DNA from: Desulfurococcales archaeon
GTDB taxonomy: Archaea; Thermoproteota; Thermoprotei_A; Sulfolobales; Desulfurococcaceae
DNA length: 9,019 nucleotides
Reading direction: 5' to 3'
NCBI GenBank assembly: GCA_027064845.1
Contig: JAMOPC010000371.1
Span: 1 to 9,019, forward strand
Every line of letters begins with the position of its first letter. The stretch's first letter is position 1. A program made the position numbers and the translations under genes. Positions 1 through 6,157 of this stretch are shown piece after piece. Below the pieces are notes generated by a model. The model saw nothing but the letters and a program-made list of their open reading frames with translations. It was not told the DNA's origin and ran no database searches.

Positions 1-165
1 GTCCTCGTATACTTGTATAATAGCTTTATCGCCTTCAATACCAATAATTTCGCCTATAAGCCTATCTGAACCAACTTCGACAACTTCGTATACTTTTGAG
101 CCACGCATTTTCTCAGCAACAACTAGTGGGCCTGAAACACGATATATTATTCCTCGTGTGCTCAA
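1..165 (-). CDS. atpA: A-type ATP synthase catalytic subunit A, N-terminal part (cut by left edge)
   Basis: First 55 codons of the catalytic, nucleotide-hydrolysing/synthesising subunit of the A1 head. Reading leftward from 165 gives a beta-barrel N-terminus with the family-typical RGIIYRVSGPLVVAEKMRGS, followed by VYEVVEVGSDRLIGEIIGIE and a QVYED ending at base 1. P-loop and later domains lie outside the window. I chose the TTG at 165-163: it gives an N-terminus of the usual length (about nine residues before VSGPLV) and has GGTG 8 nt upstream. An in-frame ATG at 183-181 would add MCGVGI and has no obvious Shine-Dalgarno sequence, but it cannot be excluded. It follows atpF after 77 nt (59 nt with the ATG), the widest gap within the ATPase cluster. 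Identification is by sequence recognition. Subunit B presumably follows outside the window. Confidence 0.93.
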   Translation of the reverse strand, partial: MSTRGIIYRVSGPLVVAEKMRGSKVYEVVEVGSDRLIGEIIGIEGDKAIIQVYED

Positions 166-173
166 AATCCCAA

Positions 174-177
174 CACC
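174..177 (-). promoter_or_regulatory. Ribosome binding site deciding the TTG start of atpA
   Basis: GGTG on the minus strand, 8 nt before the TTG at 165. It matches the GGTGATC anti-SD complement of archaeal 16S rRNA. No comparable site precedes the ATG at 183 (upstream bases GGTTAAGTAAAAC), so this site favours the shorter protein. Confidence 0.5.
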
Positions 178-224
178 ACACATGTTTTACTTAACCTAAG
201 ACTGTAAGCAAATTAATTCAATAA

Positions 225-242
225 ATATACATGTTTTAAAAA
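225..242 (-). promoter_or_regulatory. Candidate internal promoter upstream of atpA
   Basis: Minus-strand TTTTTAAAACATGTATAT begins directly after the atpF stop codon (TAG, 245-243). TTTTTAAAA resembles an archaeal TATA box. A start about 25 nt downstream, near 212, would leave a leader of roughly 45 nt before the TTG. The 14-nt TTTAAAACATGTAT recurs with one mismatch upstream of atpK. AT-rich DNA yields TATA-like strings by chance, so this is a candidate only. Confidence 0.35.
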
Positions 243-578
243 CTATTTAACCTCAAATTTTAATCCAATATACTTAGTTATCATTTCTTCATAATGCTTC
301 TTGGGATCTATTTTCTCTAACTCTTTGGGCGGATCAATGATAATTGGAAGAATTTCTCTATGTTCTTCAAGTAGTTTACTCAACTCACTACATTCCTTCA
401 AGATCGGTCTTAAAACTATTAATAATCTATAATCATCTATTTTACCCCGTATATACTCTACAAGTCTTTCACAATTGTTATCAAATACAAAGTAATCTAT
501 CCCAGCAGCAGCAGCTACTAAACAAAGATAAGGATCACCAACTAGTAGTGCTTTTTTCATAATAGGAAGTCTACTCAC
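243..578 (-). CDS. atpF: A-type ATP synthase subunit F
   Basis: Small central-stalk subunit that binds the D subunit and couples rotation to the head. The predicted protein is 111 residues, the usual size. It opens with a Rossmann-like strand-loop (KKALLVGDPYLCLVAAAAGI, corresponding to the family's VIGD...GF.LAGI). It ends with the typical PIIIDPP segment and a helix finishing in YIGLKFEVK. Start choice: GTG at 578 overlaps the atpC stop as GTGA and has AGGTGG 8 nt upstream, which suggests translational coupling. Other in-frame starts are GTG at 590 or 587 (slightly longer) and ATG at 560 (six codons shorter). Sequence similarity in this family is low, so the call also rests on its position between C and A, the standard archaeal order. 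Confidence 0.88.
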   Translation of the reverse strand: MSRLPIMKKALLVGDPYLCLVAAAAGIDYFVFDNNCERLVEYIRGKIDDYRLLIVLRPILKECSELSKLLEEHREILPIIIDPPKELEKIDPKKHYEEMITKYIGLKFEVK

Positions 579-1534
579 AGGGGCCACCACCTATAAATCA
601 GTTCATCAGTAATCTCTTTATACATACCAGTATCTATGTAGACAAGTATTGTTCTTAACATATATGCTTCGCCTAATGAAAGTAGTAAAAGCTTAGTCGC
701 GATGTCTGTTTCTGTATTTATTAATGAACTTGAATATTTTATTCCAACAATAAGGGGTACTATATCTAAATTAGTAGTTGTTTTATTGGATCTCATTAAG
801 AGGTCAAGAGTTTCTCCAACATCTTGTAGTATTTTATTACCCGTTCTGAAATAGTTTATTAAACCTTCAATGGTTTTTTGATCGCATAAGTACCTGTATT
901 CATCCCTACTAAGTATAAACAATGATACTGGCTCGATAGATTCTTTTCGAGTAATACATTCTTTTAATAGGTATAAGTCGTTGAAAAGCCCATAAATAGT
1001 TAATGAATTATGAGTCATATAATTCAGATCCTTCCTACTAGGAAGAAGTTTCAGCAGTTCCGAATATCTTACTTTATTAGTACTCATTATTTCCTTGACC
1101 TGAAACTTAAGCGTTCTTGGGACAATTTCATAGAGTGTTTCTAAGCCGTCTATTTCCTCAGTAGTAGTTAAGTTGCTCCATATATACAGTGGTTTCCCTT
1201 TTCCTGAAGTAAGAATTGTCGACGCAACTATTATCGTATTGTATATGTCGAAAAACAACTTATAGGTATCAAATACCTTCCTAGATTTCTTGCTCATGTA
1301 GCGGTATAAATTGTTAAGTTTCTCATATTCATACTTAGAGACGTAGTTACTTATAACGTCAATACTAACAGTTTTTCCATAGATCCTTTCATAAACATAG
1401 GAGCCTATAGGTTTGTCTATGATAGTTTTTATTGCTTGATCGAGGGTTTTAGCTGATAGAATGTTTTCAAAATCTTTCTTAGTAAGAAAGCTGGTGATTG
1501 CTGTTTTCATATATGCTATACTATAATAACTCAT
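575..1534 (-). CDS. atpC: A-type ATP synthase subunit C (AC39/d family)
   Basis: Funnel-shaped collar subunit that links the central stalk to the proteolipid (K) ring. The 319-residue, largely alpha-helical protein is in the range of archaeal C subunits, if a little short. It starts MSYYSIAYMKTAITSFLTKK, has the early family pattern of Leu-x-x-Ala-Ile-x-x-Ile-x-x-x-x-Ile-Gly (about residues 31-44), and has a distal three-lobed helical layout without membrane segments. It carries 'LLLLSLGEAYMLRTILVYID' near the C-terminus, consistent with the last helices of the family. The ATG at 1534 lies 5 nt after the atpE stop with GGGGAT just upstream. Its stop overlaps the atpF start. The position E-C-F is canonical and strengthens the call. 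Confidence 0.88.
   Translation of the reverse strand: MSYYSIAYMKTAITSFLTKKDFENILSAKTLDQAIKTIIDKPIGSYVYERIYGKTVSIDVISNYVSKYEYEKLNNLYRYMSKKSRKVFDTYKLFFDIYNTIIVASTILTSGKGKPLYIWSNLTTTEEIDGLETLYEIVPRTLKFQVKEIMSTNKVRYSELLKLLPSRKDLNYMTHNSLTIYGLFNDLYLLKECITRKESIEPVSLFILSRDEYRYLCDQKTIEGLINYFRTGNKILQDVGETLDLLMRSNKTTTNLDIVPLIVGIKYSSSLINTETDIATKLLLLSLGEAYMLRTILVYIDTGMYKEITDELIYRWWPL
587..592 (-). promoter_or_regulatory. Ribosome binding site for atpF inside the atpC 3' end
   Basis: AGGTGG on the minus strand lies within the Arg-Trp codons near the end of atpC, 8 nt before the GTG at 578. It supports that GTG over the two GTGs at 590 and 587, which would overlap the site itself. Confidence 0.5.
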
Positions 1535-1539
1535 CTACG

Positions 1540-2115
1540 CTATCCCCATAGCATCTTAGATATTATTGGTAAAAGTACCGATTTCGCTCTCTCAAACCTT
1601 GTATTATAGGAGTTATCGACTTTCTCGCCAGCTCTAGTACCTATAATTAAGCCTCCTGCTATTAGATTATTTTCTCTTATTTCAGCACTGATACTGTTTT
1701 CCATAAGTATTTTATTGATTATCTCTTTGTCTCTTTCATTTACCTCTACATAATCTGGTTTCTCAATAAATTCTAGGCTTTCTAGTAATAAGTTTTTCAG
1801 AGAAGCCTTAATATCAAGATTCTTTCTATTAATAATGTCTTGCCATGCTTCTTCGAATACTTTTCTTATGATCTCATATTTGGCCTCACTAATCATTAGG
1901 CGTGATTTTCTTCTAGCGTCAGAAATTATTATTTGTGCATTAATTCTAGCTTCTTCCAGTATTTTCTCTCTTGTCTCTTCTGCTTTTTTCTTATATTCTT
2001 TTTCTGCTTCTCTTATAATTTCTTCTGCTTTTTTCTCTGCATCACGTATTATCTCTTCTGCTTTCTCCCTAGCATCTTCCATTAATTTTTCTCTGAGATC
2101 ATTAATTGTTGACAT
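1540..2115 (-). CDS. atpE: A-type ATP synthase subunit E (peripheral stalk)
   Basis: Peripheral stator subunit that pairs with H in a long coiled coil and holds the A3B3 head. The 191-residue protein has a charged coiled-coil N-half (about residues 7-85) built of 11-residue units such as AEEIIRDAEKK and AEEIIREAEKE. That spacing is typical of the right-handed coiled coil of E/H stalks. The globular C-terminal half (about 100-191) ends in the family signature GGLIIGTRAG followed by VDNSYNTRFERAK (about 154-178), equivalent to the conserved GG...G...N....R. The ATG lies 12 nt after the atpK stop, preceded by GAGGGATC 6 nt upstream. There are no transmembrane segments. The call is robust from both sequence and context. 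Confidence 0.95.
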   Translation of the reverse strand: MSTINDLREKLMEDAREKAEEIIRDAEKKAEEIIREAEKEYKKKAEETREKILEEARINAQIIISDARRKSRLMISEAKYEIIRKVFEEAWQDIINRKNLDIKASLKNLLLESLEFIEKPDYVEVNERDKEIINKILMENSISAEIRENNLIAGGLIIGTRAGEKVDNSYNTRFERAKSVLLPIISKMLWG

Positions 2116-2127
2116 TTTCTTGATCCC

Positions 2128-2595
2128 TCAGCTGATCAGAGATAATCCCATTAATGCAAATACCATGCCGAGAATTCCTACAAGCTCTACATAGACTGCT
2201 AAGATCATTGCATTGAACGTTATCTTACCTTTAGTCCTAGGCAACTCTGCAATACCTGATGCACATATAACTCCCTGGAACCATGCAGAAGCCCACTCAG
2301 CAGCTCCAGCCGCTATACCTAGACCAAATATCGCTAATGCTTTGGCCATAGTAATCTCTGCTAAGCCGTTAACATATGATATAAATTGTATTAAGACTAT
2401 TAATCCATAGAAAGTCTGTGTCATTGGCAGAGATACTAATATGAATACATTTCTAAACTGTTTAGGATCTTCTGCTAACGCTGCTGTTCCGGCAGATCCA
2501 GCTTTTCCTATTCCGATGCTTGAACCTACAAGTCCTCCTAATAATGCCATAGCTGCACCTGCATATGCTATACCCATAGCCATGGGGTCAGCCAT
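2128..2595 (-). CDS. atpK: A-type ATP synthase proteolipid subunit K (c), double hairpin, Na+-type site
   Basis: Membrane rotor-ring subunit that carries the translocated ion. The 155 residues form two fused helical hairpins (four membrane helices, roughly 10-30, 47-75, 85-115 and 127-153), as in V-type c subunits. The second hairpin contains the ion-binding Glu137 (VELVGILG). The first hairpin has SLPMTQ where a carboxylate would sit, leaving one carboxylate per four helices. Leu56, Thr59, Gln60, Gln107 and Glu137 line up with the Na+ ligands Leu61, Thr64, Gln65, Gln110 and Glu139 of Enterococcus hirae NtpK as I recall that sequence, so Na+ specificity is inferred. The protein is Gly/Ala-rich. 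The start is supported by GGGTGA 6 nt upstream. A 40-nt gap separates it from atpI. Confidence 0.96.
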   Translation of the reverse strand: MADPMAMGIAYAGAAMALLGGLVGSSIGIGKAGSAGTAALAEDPKQFRNVFILVSLPMTQTFYGLIVLIQFISYVNGLAEITMAKALAIFGLGIAAGAAEWASAWFQGVICASGIAELPRTKGKITFNAMILAVYVELVGILGMVFALMGLSLIS

Positions 2596-2601
2596 GAATA
2601 T

Positions 2602-2638
2602 TCACCCATTATCCATACATGTTTTTAAGATATATTTA
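2602..2638 (-). promoter_or_regulatory. atpK upstream region: strong RBS and candidate internal promoter
   Basis: Minus strand holds GGGTGA (2607-2602), a strong archaeal Shine-Dalgarno sequence 6 nt before the ATG. Further upstream are AAATATATC (2636-2628) and TTAAAAACATGTAT. The first could be a TATA box with a start near 2607. The second matches the element before atpA at 13 of 14 positions. A dedicated promoter would suit the many c-ring copies per enzyme, but no experimental sign of one can be seen in sequence alone. Confidence 0.45.
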
Positions 2639-4612
2639 TTCAATAACAAAACGCTTCCTTAAAACTATTTTGAAAGGTGCAAATAAGTATCCTGTACCTT
2701 CATAGAATTTGCTCAAAAATTCTACGAAACAGAGCCTTAGGGAATGAATAAAGCTTCCTATGGCTGATAATGCTGTATTAACTATGTGTCCAAAAGCCAG
2801 TATTATAGCTGCCAAAATACCTCCTATAATTATACCAGCAATGCCGTGAAGCGTTGACGATACGCCATTAAAGGCTATGCCTGCAATAGTGTTAAAACTA
2901 ACTGCTAAGTATATCGTTGCTAGCCCAACACCTGCTAATCTGCTATAGCTTAGAACATCTCCAAGTAGTCCGGTTAATCCGAATAACCACATCAATAGAC
3001 CTAAACCACCCATATTCTTGACTGTTCCTACGATCAAAATAATTATCCCTACGAATGCACCATACAAGAACATATTATAATAATATTCGGGAATTCCCGG
3101 TATTGGGGTATGTAGCATTTTATACAGTATATATGGTATTCCAAAAATCTCTGTTACGAATATTCCGATCTCTGAAAGTATGTCCCCTTTATTTTTGTGT
3201 TTAATAGCTTTCACTAATGCTAAAACATGTGCAAGATTAACATGAATCAAACCTATTATTATAGCTATTACGAGGAAGCTTAAAGGATCAGTGAATACAG
3301 TAGTTAAGCTATACTTTATTCCCATTAAGGAAAGAGTATTGCCTAAGAATGTTCCACTTAATAAACCAAATATGAATCCCACAATGCAGGAAGTTATTAA
3401 GGCTTTTTTAAAGAATACATAATCCCTGCTCCGAGGATCAACCACAAATTTATCTAATAAAAATAATGCTGCTAAAATTATTGCAATAGCATAACCCATA
3501 TCGCCAAGCATTATACCGTAGAATAATGCAAAACTATATGATACGATGGGGGTTGGGTCCCATTCCCAATATCTGGGTGCACCAATAAACTTGATTATTG
3601 ATTCAAACCACCTAATAACAGGTGGGTTATTTAATAAAGTGGGTGGTTCATCAACACCATATACGGGCTCTTTTAATTCAATATAAAATGGTATGCCGGC
3701 TTTATTTAATGAAGACTTTACATCTTCAACAGCATAGTGTGGGATCCAGCCAATTATGAGGGATAAGTGTTTTGAAGAAAACGATTTAAATAAAGCTTCT
3801 AATTCACTATACTTGTTCTCTAAAAACAATAAGTATTTAGACAAGTACTCAATATTATCATCCACGAGTTTCTTGGCTTTATTTCTCAACTCTTCTAAAC
3901 GATGCTTTATATTACTTATCTCCTTATCCAAATACTTTGTTAATTCACCAACAGTTTTGACTGTGGATAAATAATCTGTAATATCGATATATTTTAACCC
4001 ACACGCGTTAATCATTTGAAGAATTTCGTGAAGCGGAAAACTAGTTAGAAAACTTGTTATAAACATGTTTTCTAAAACATATTCTCTAATGATCTTTATA
4101 TCTATGTTCTTTTCCCTACATAACCTTGTAAATGCATCTTTTTGATCAAAACTACCGTATATGGTAATTACTATGAAATACTTTCCTTTATAGAATATGT
4201 TATCTAATGGAATATTAGGTTCAAAGAAACTAAGAATGCTGTATAAGCTCTTTATTTTTTCTAATTTCTTTTCTTCTTCGCTTATATTTCTGAATAGTTC
4301 TTGAAGCTTAATATAGAGATTATTGACCTCTCTACTGATTTCATTGAGAGATAAGCTTTCTAATTCAGATAAAGTTAGAGAAACATCAACGGTTTTCCCC
4401 CTAGCGCTCTCCAAGATCTTATTGATCTTGCTGATTGTGTCTTCTACTTTTTCAAATAGCTCCTTATATTCTTCCAGCCCCTCACCGGCTTTTTCTATAT
4501 GTAGTACACCTTTCCTCTGGAGAAGTTCTATTGTTTTGTCAACGTACCATTTAGGGACAATAATCTTAGCCTTAAGCATTTTAACTGGTTTATTAACAAT
4601 GATGGGAGGCAT
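2636..4612 (-). CDS. atpI: A-type ATP synthase subunit I (membrane a subunit)
   Basis: Stator subunit providing the two ion half-channels beside the K ring. The 658 residues match the family length. Residues 1-340 are a soluble, coiled-coil-rich arm, including KMLKAKIIVPKWYVD and GVLHIE near the start and GWIPHYAVEDV (288-298). The transition PPTLLNNPPVIRWFESI (323-339) leads into a membrane half of seven to eight helices. Functional marks visible are YGIMLGDMGYA (365-375), SYSRLAGVGLA (555-565) with Arg558 corresponding to the essential channel arginine of the family, and the C-terminal HSLRLCFVEFLSKFYEGTGY (623-642). The ATG overlaps the atpH stop as TAATG, so translation is probably coupled. 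A second Met at residue 12 is possible but would trim the first strand. Confidence 0.97.
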   Translation of the reverse strand: MPPIIVNKPVKMLKAKIIVPKWYVDKTIELLQRKGVLHIEKAGEGLEEYKELFEKVEDTISKINKILESARGKTVDVSLTLSELESLSLNEISREVNNLYIKLQELFRNISEEEKKLEKIKSLYSILSFFEPNIPLDNIFYKGKYFIVITIYGSFDQKDAFTRLCREKNIDIKIIREYVLENMFITSFLTSFPLHEILQMINACGLKYIDITDYLSTVKTVGELTKYLDKEISNIKHRLEELRNKAKKLVDDNIEYLSKYLLFLENKYSELEALFKSFSSKHLSLIIGWIPHYAVEDVKSSLNKAGIPFYIELKEPVYGVDEPPTLLNNPPVIRWFESIIKFIGAPRYWEWDPTPIVSYSFALFYGIMLGDMGYAIAIILAALFLLDKFVVDPRSRDYVFFKKALITSCIVGFIFGLLSGTFLGNTLSLMGIKYSLTTVFTDPLSFLVIAIIIGLIHVNLAHVLALVKAIKHKNKGDILSEIGIFVTEIFGIPYILYKMLHTPIPGIPEYYYNMFLYGAFVGIIILIVGTVKNMGGLGLLMWLFGLTGLLGDVLSYSRLAGVGLATIYLAVSFNTIAGIAFNGVSSTLHGIAGIIIGGILAAIILAFGHIVNTALSAIGSFIHSLRLCFVEFLSKFYEGTGYLFAPFKIVLRKRFVIE

Positions 4613-4911
4613 TACTCTATCCCTGTTACATATTTTATGATTTCTCTCTTTGCATGTTCCAATTTCTCAGTTGGGATATTCTTTACTTCTTCTGCTTTCT
4701 TCTTAGCATCCTCAAGTATTTTCTCGGCTTCTACTTGTGCATTTTTAATTATTTCCTCTGCCTCAGCTTTATATTTATCAATGGGCACTTCTCGGCTTTT
4801 GATTTCTTCGGCCTTTTTCTTTGCTTCTTCTATTATTGCTTGTGCTTTCTTTTTAGCTTCCTCTATTATTTTATCGATTTCTCTTTCTATCTCTTCGATC
4901 TTTATGCTCAA
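4612..4911 (-). CDS. atpH: A-type ATP synthase subunit H (peripheral stalk)
   Basis: Coiled-coil partner of subunit E in the peripheral stalks. The 99 residues are almost entirely charged helix. Two adjacent 11-residue repeats, IIEEAKKKAQA and IIEEAKKKAEE (15-36), are near identical. A break at VPID (42-45) separates a second run of the same type (about 48-78), and the protein ends in EKLEHAKREIIKYV. The start is TTG at 4911, supported by GAGGTG 8 nt upstream; no ATG occurs anywhere in the frame. Its TAA overlaps the atpI ATG by one base. Low complexity makes similarity alone weak, but the place directly before I is the standard archaeal position. Confidence 0.9.
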   Translation of the reverse strand: MSIKIEEIEREIDKIIEEAKKKAQAIIEEAKKKAEEIKSREVPIDKYKAEAEEIIKNAQVEAEKILEDAKKKAEEVKNIPTEKLEHAKREIIKYVTGIE

Positions 4912-4919
4912 AACAATTA

Positions 4920-4925
4920 CACCTC
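4920..4925 (-). promoter_or_regulatory. Ribosome binding site proving the TTG start of atpH
   Basis: GAGGTG on the minus strand, 8 nt before TTG at 4911 and immediately after the UPF0216 stop codon. Because the reading frame contains no Met codon, this site essentially fixes the non-ATG start. Confidence 0.7.
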
Positions 4926-4927
4926 TT

Positions 4928-5341
4928 TTACTCAGGGTTAAATAATATAGTTGTAGTAGTTCTTAGTTTTTCTCTTATAATATAGAGTTGTGGGCGATAT
5001 ATAACCTGGGGTTTATCTGGGATATAATCTATCCCGAGTATAGTAGCTATAACTTTTTTTGCCAAAGGATCTCTAATTATATATACACCTTCACCTATAG
5101 ATGGGGCTGTCTCTATAATTATTGGTATCTTAAGCTTACATGCTTCTTCTCCTAAAAGCTTAGATAAATATAAAAGCTCTTCTTTGTCTATTAGATGAAC
5201 AGTTCCATCTCTTAAAACAATATATGGAATATCCATTTTTAACAAATCACATAAACTAACACGCTTATAGGGTAAATGCTTATTAATCAACCTAAGTTCG
5301 ACACTGATTAATTTATTAAACAGATCCGTTTCATTACTCAT
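4928..5341 (-). CDS. UPF0216 (DUF61) family protein inside the ATPase cluster
   Basis: Conserved archaeal protein of unknown function, recognised from LINKHLPYKR (18-27), IPYIVLRDGTVHLIDKEEL (38-56) and KLKIPIIIE (69-77), which fit the UPF0216 pattern of LNKHLP...P.v.lrDGs.H.i.k.EL. It is 137 residues, about the usual size, soluble, with no membrane segment or evident catalytic triad. The reading frame can be extended 27 codons upstream into atpD, but the ATG at 5341 starts one base after the atpD stop and has GGTG upstream (GGTGTTACTTGAG before the ATG), so that start is preferred. It sits between subunits D and H in the same transcription direction with a 16-nt gap to H. No ATPase role is known to me; co-transcription is inferred from spacing. 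Confidence 0.82.
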   Translation of the reverse strand: MSNETDLFNKLISVELRLINKHLPYKRVSLCDLLKMDIPYIVLRDGTVHLIDKEELLYLSKLLGEEACKLKIPIIIETAPSIGEGVYIIRDPLAKKVIATILGIDYIPDKPQVIYRPQLYIIREKLRTTTTILFNPE

Positions 5342-5342
5342 C

Positions 5343-5963
5343 TCAAGTAACACCTTTTTTCTTCTCAAGCATGCTCTTAACTCTTTTGAGTCTAGCTTTC
5401 TCCTCCCTCTCTCTTTCCTCAAACTTCATGCTGAGATATCTAATAGTGTTTTCAAGCTTTGGAATAAAGATGTATTCGAGCGCATTTACTCTTCTCTTAG
5501 TTCTTCTTATCTCTTCTCCAAGTGAAATAATAGATCTTTCAATCCTACCAAGCTCGATCAATTTTTGAATAAGTTTAATAGAGTTTTCTCTAAAACCAGT
5601 AAGCTCTATCATGGGATCAGTGAAAACACCTTTTCTAACCATAGCTGTATAAGACTTTACACCCATAATGTTCTCAAAACCAATAACTACACGACTCTCT
5701 TCCCTTACAGTATTCCTAAAATAATCAAAAACACCATCACCATATAATGATACAAGATACGCAGAATCACGATAAACATCCCTCAAAATGTTATTAATCT
5801 CCAACCTAACCCTATACGCAATCCTAACACGCGATAAAAACTCATTAACCAAAATAGTCAATCTCTCTCTCAAAATCTTATGCACTTTCTTAGCAAGCTC
5901 TCTTCTCCGCTTCAACCTAATAAGTTCAATCTTAGTCGGCCTAACCCTAAGCACACTAGACAT
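5343..5963 (-). CDS. atpD: A-type ATP synthase subunit D (central rotor shaft)
   Basis: Rotor shaft subunit that turns inside the A3B3 head, with F attached. The 206-residue protein begins MSSVLRVRPTKIELIRLKRR, the family hallmark RPTK...L..L...L, followed by a long basic helix. It closes with a second long helix containing EEIRRTKRRVNALEYIFIPK (equivalent to the conserved RRVNALE..viP), then EREREEKARLKRVK. The ATG at 5963 is preceded by GAGGGATC. A longer frame from 6017 would add an 18-residue hydrophobic stretch foreign to the family and is rejected. The stop lies one base from the UPF0216 start. Codon third positions in the first ~85 codons are almost all G or T, unlike the A-rich usage of neighbours such as atpH. 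D lies at the 5' end of the cluster rather than after B. Confidence 0.95.
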   Translation of the reverse strand: MSSVLRVRPTKIELIRLKRRRELAKKVHKILRERLTILVNEFLSRVRIAYRVRLEINNILRDVYRDSAYLVSLYGDGVFDYFRNTVREESRVVIGFENIMGVKSYTAMVRKGVFTDPMIELTGFRENSIKLIQKLIELGRIERSIISLGEEIRRTKRRVNALEYIFIPKLENTIRYLSMKFEEREREEKARLKRVKSMLEKKKGVT

Positions 5964-6009
5964 ACCGATCCCTCTAAATAAACAGAAACTAATCCAAAAA
6001 CCAATAATC

Positions 6010-6066
6010 ATAATCAAAGCTATTAAAAACTAACTAAGAACAAATTCTAGATAAAGCTTTGATTAT
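6010..6066. repeat. 12-bp perfect inverted repeat upstream of atpD
   Basis: ATAATCAAAGCT at 6010-6021 and its exact reverse complement AGCTTTGATTAT at 6055-6066, separated by 33 nt. The nearer arm lies 46 nt before the atpD ATG. Minus-strand TTTTTAATAG, a possible TATA box, lies in the spacer next to the inner arm. It could be a protein-binding operator, a hairpin in a leader transcript, or chance in AT-rich DNA, although the GC-containing core makes chance less comfortable. Confidence 0.6.
6019..6030 (-). promoter_or_regulatory. Candidate promoter of the ATPase cluster
   Basis: Minus-strand GTTTTTAATAGC resembles an archaeal TATA element. A start about 25 nt downstream, near 6000, would give a leader of roughly 36 nt that includes the GAGGGATC site before the atpD ATG. 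Other TATA-like strings (TTTTAAATTATAA at 6084-6072 and 6152-6140) compete, so the exact promoter is uncertain. Confidence 0.3.
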
Positions 6067-6071
6067 TCAAT

Positions 6072-6152
6072 TTATAATTTAAAACGAAGGAACCAAAATG
6101 AGTTTAATTAAAAGATTAATTAAAGAATTATTTTACTTATTATAATTTAAAA
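6072..6152. repeat. Pair of 13-bp direct repeats in the atpD leader region
   Basis: TTATAATTTAAAA occurs at 6072-6084 and again at 6140-6152 on the plus strand (TTTTAAATTATAA in the direction of the ATPase genes). Both are A/T only and TATA-like. The span between them (6085-6139) is AT-rich, with short TTAATTAAA iterations, and holds no gene I can support. Confidence 0.4.
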
Positions 6153-6157
6153 AGAAC

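Noticed and set aside
1835..2194. Plus-strand Ser/Ile/Ala-rich frame opposite atpE, and a similar frame at 4637-4945 opposite atpH
   Set aside because: These are antisense shadows of the repeated Glu/Lys/Ala coiled-coil codons; their Ser/Phe/Ile-rich composition and lack of RBS argue against real genes.
5342..5422. 27-residue N-terminal extension of the UPF0216 gene inside atpD
   Set aside because: It overlaps the conserved end of atpD and its basic composition is a frame-shifted reading of that gene; the ATG at 5341 has normal spacing and an RBS.
5964..6017. Longer start of atpD adding MIMIIGFWISFCLFRGIG
   Set aside because: The extension is hydrophobic and unlike any D subunit, while the ATG at 5963 gives the family N-terminus and has an upstream GAGGGATC.
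6105..6152. AT-only repeats (TTAATTAAA iterations) considered as a CRISPR or origin-like element
   Set aside because: The copies are short, irregular and of simple composition, with no constant spacer length and no origin-binding protein gene nearby.
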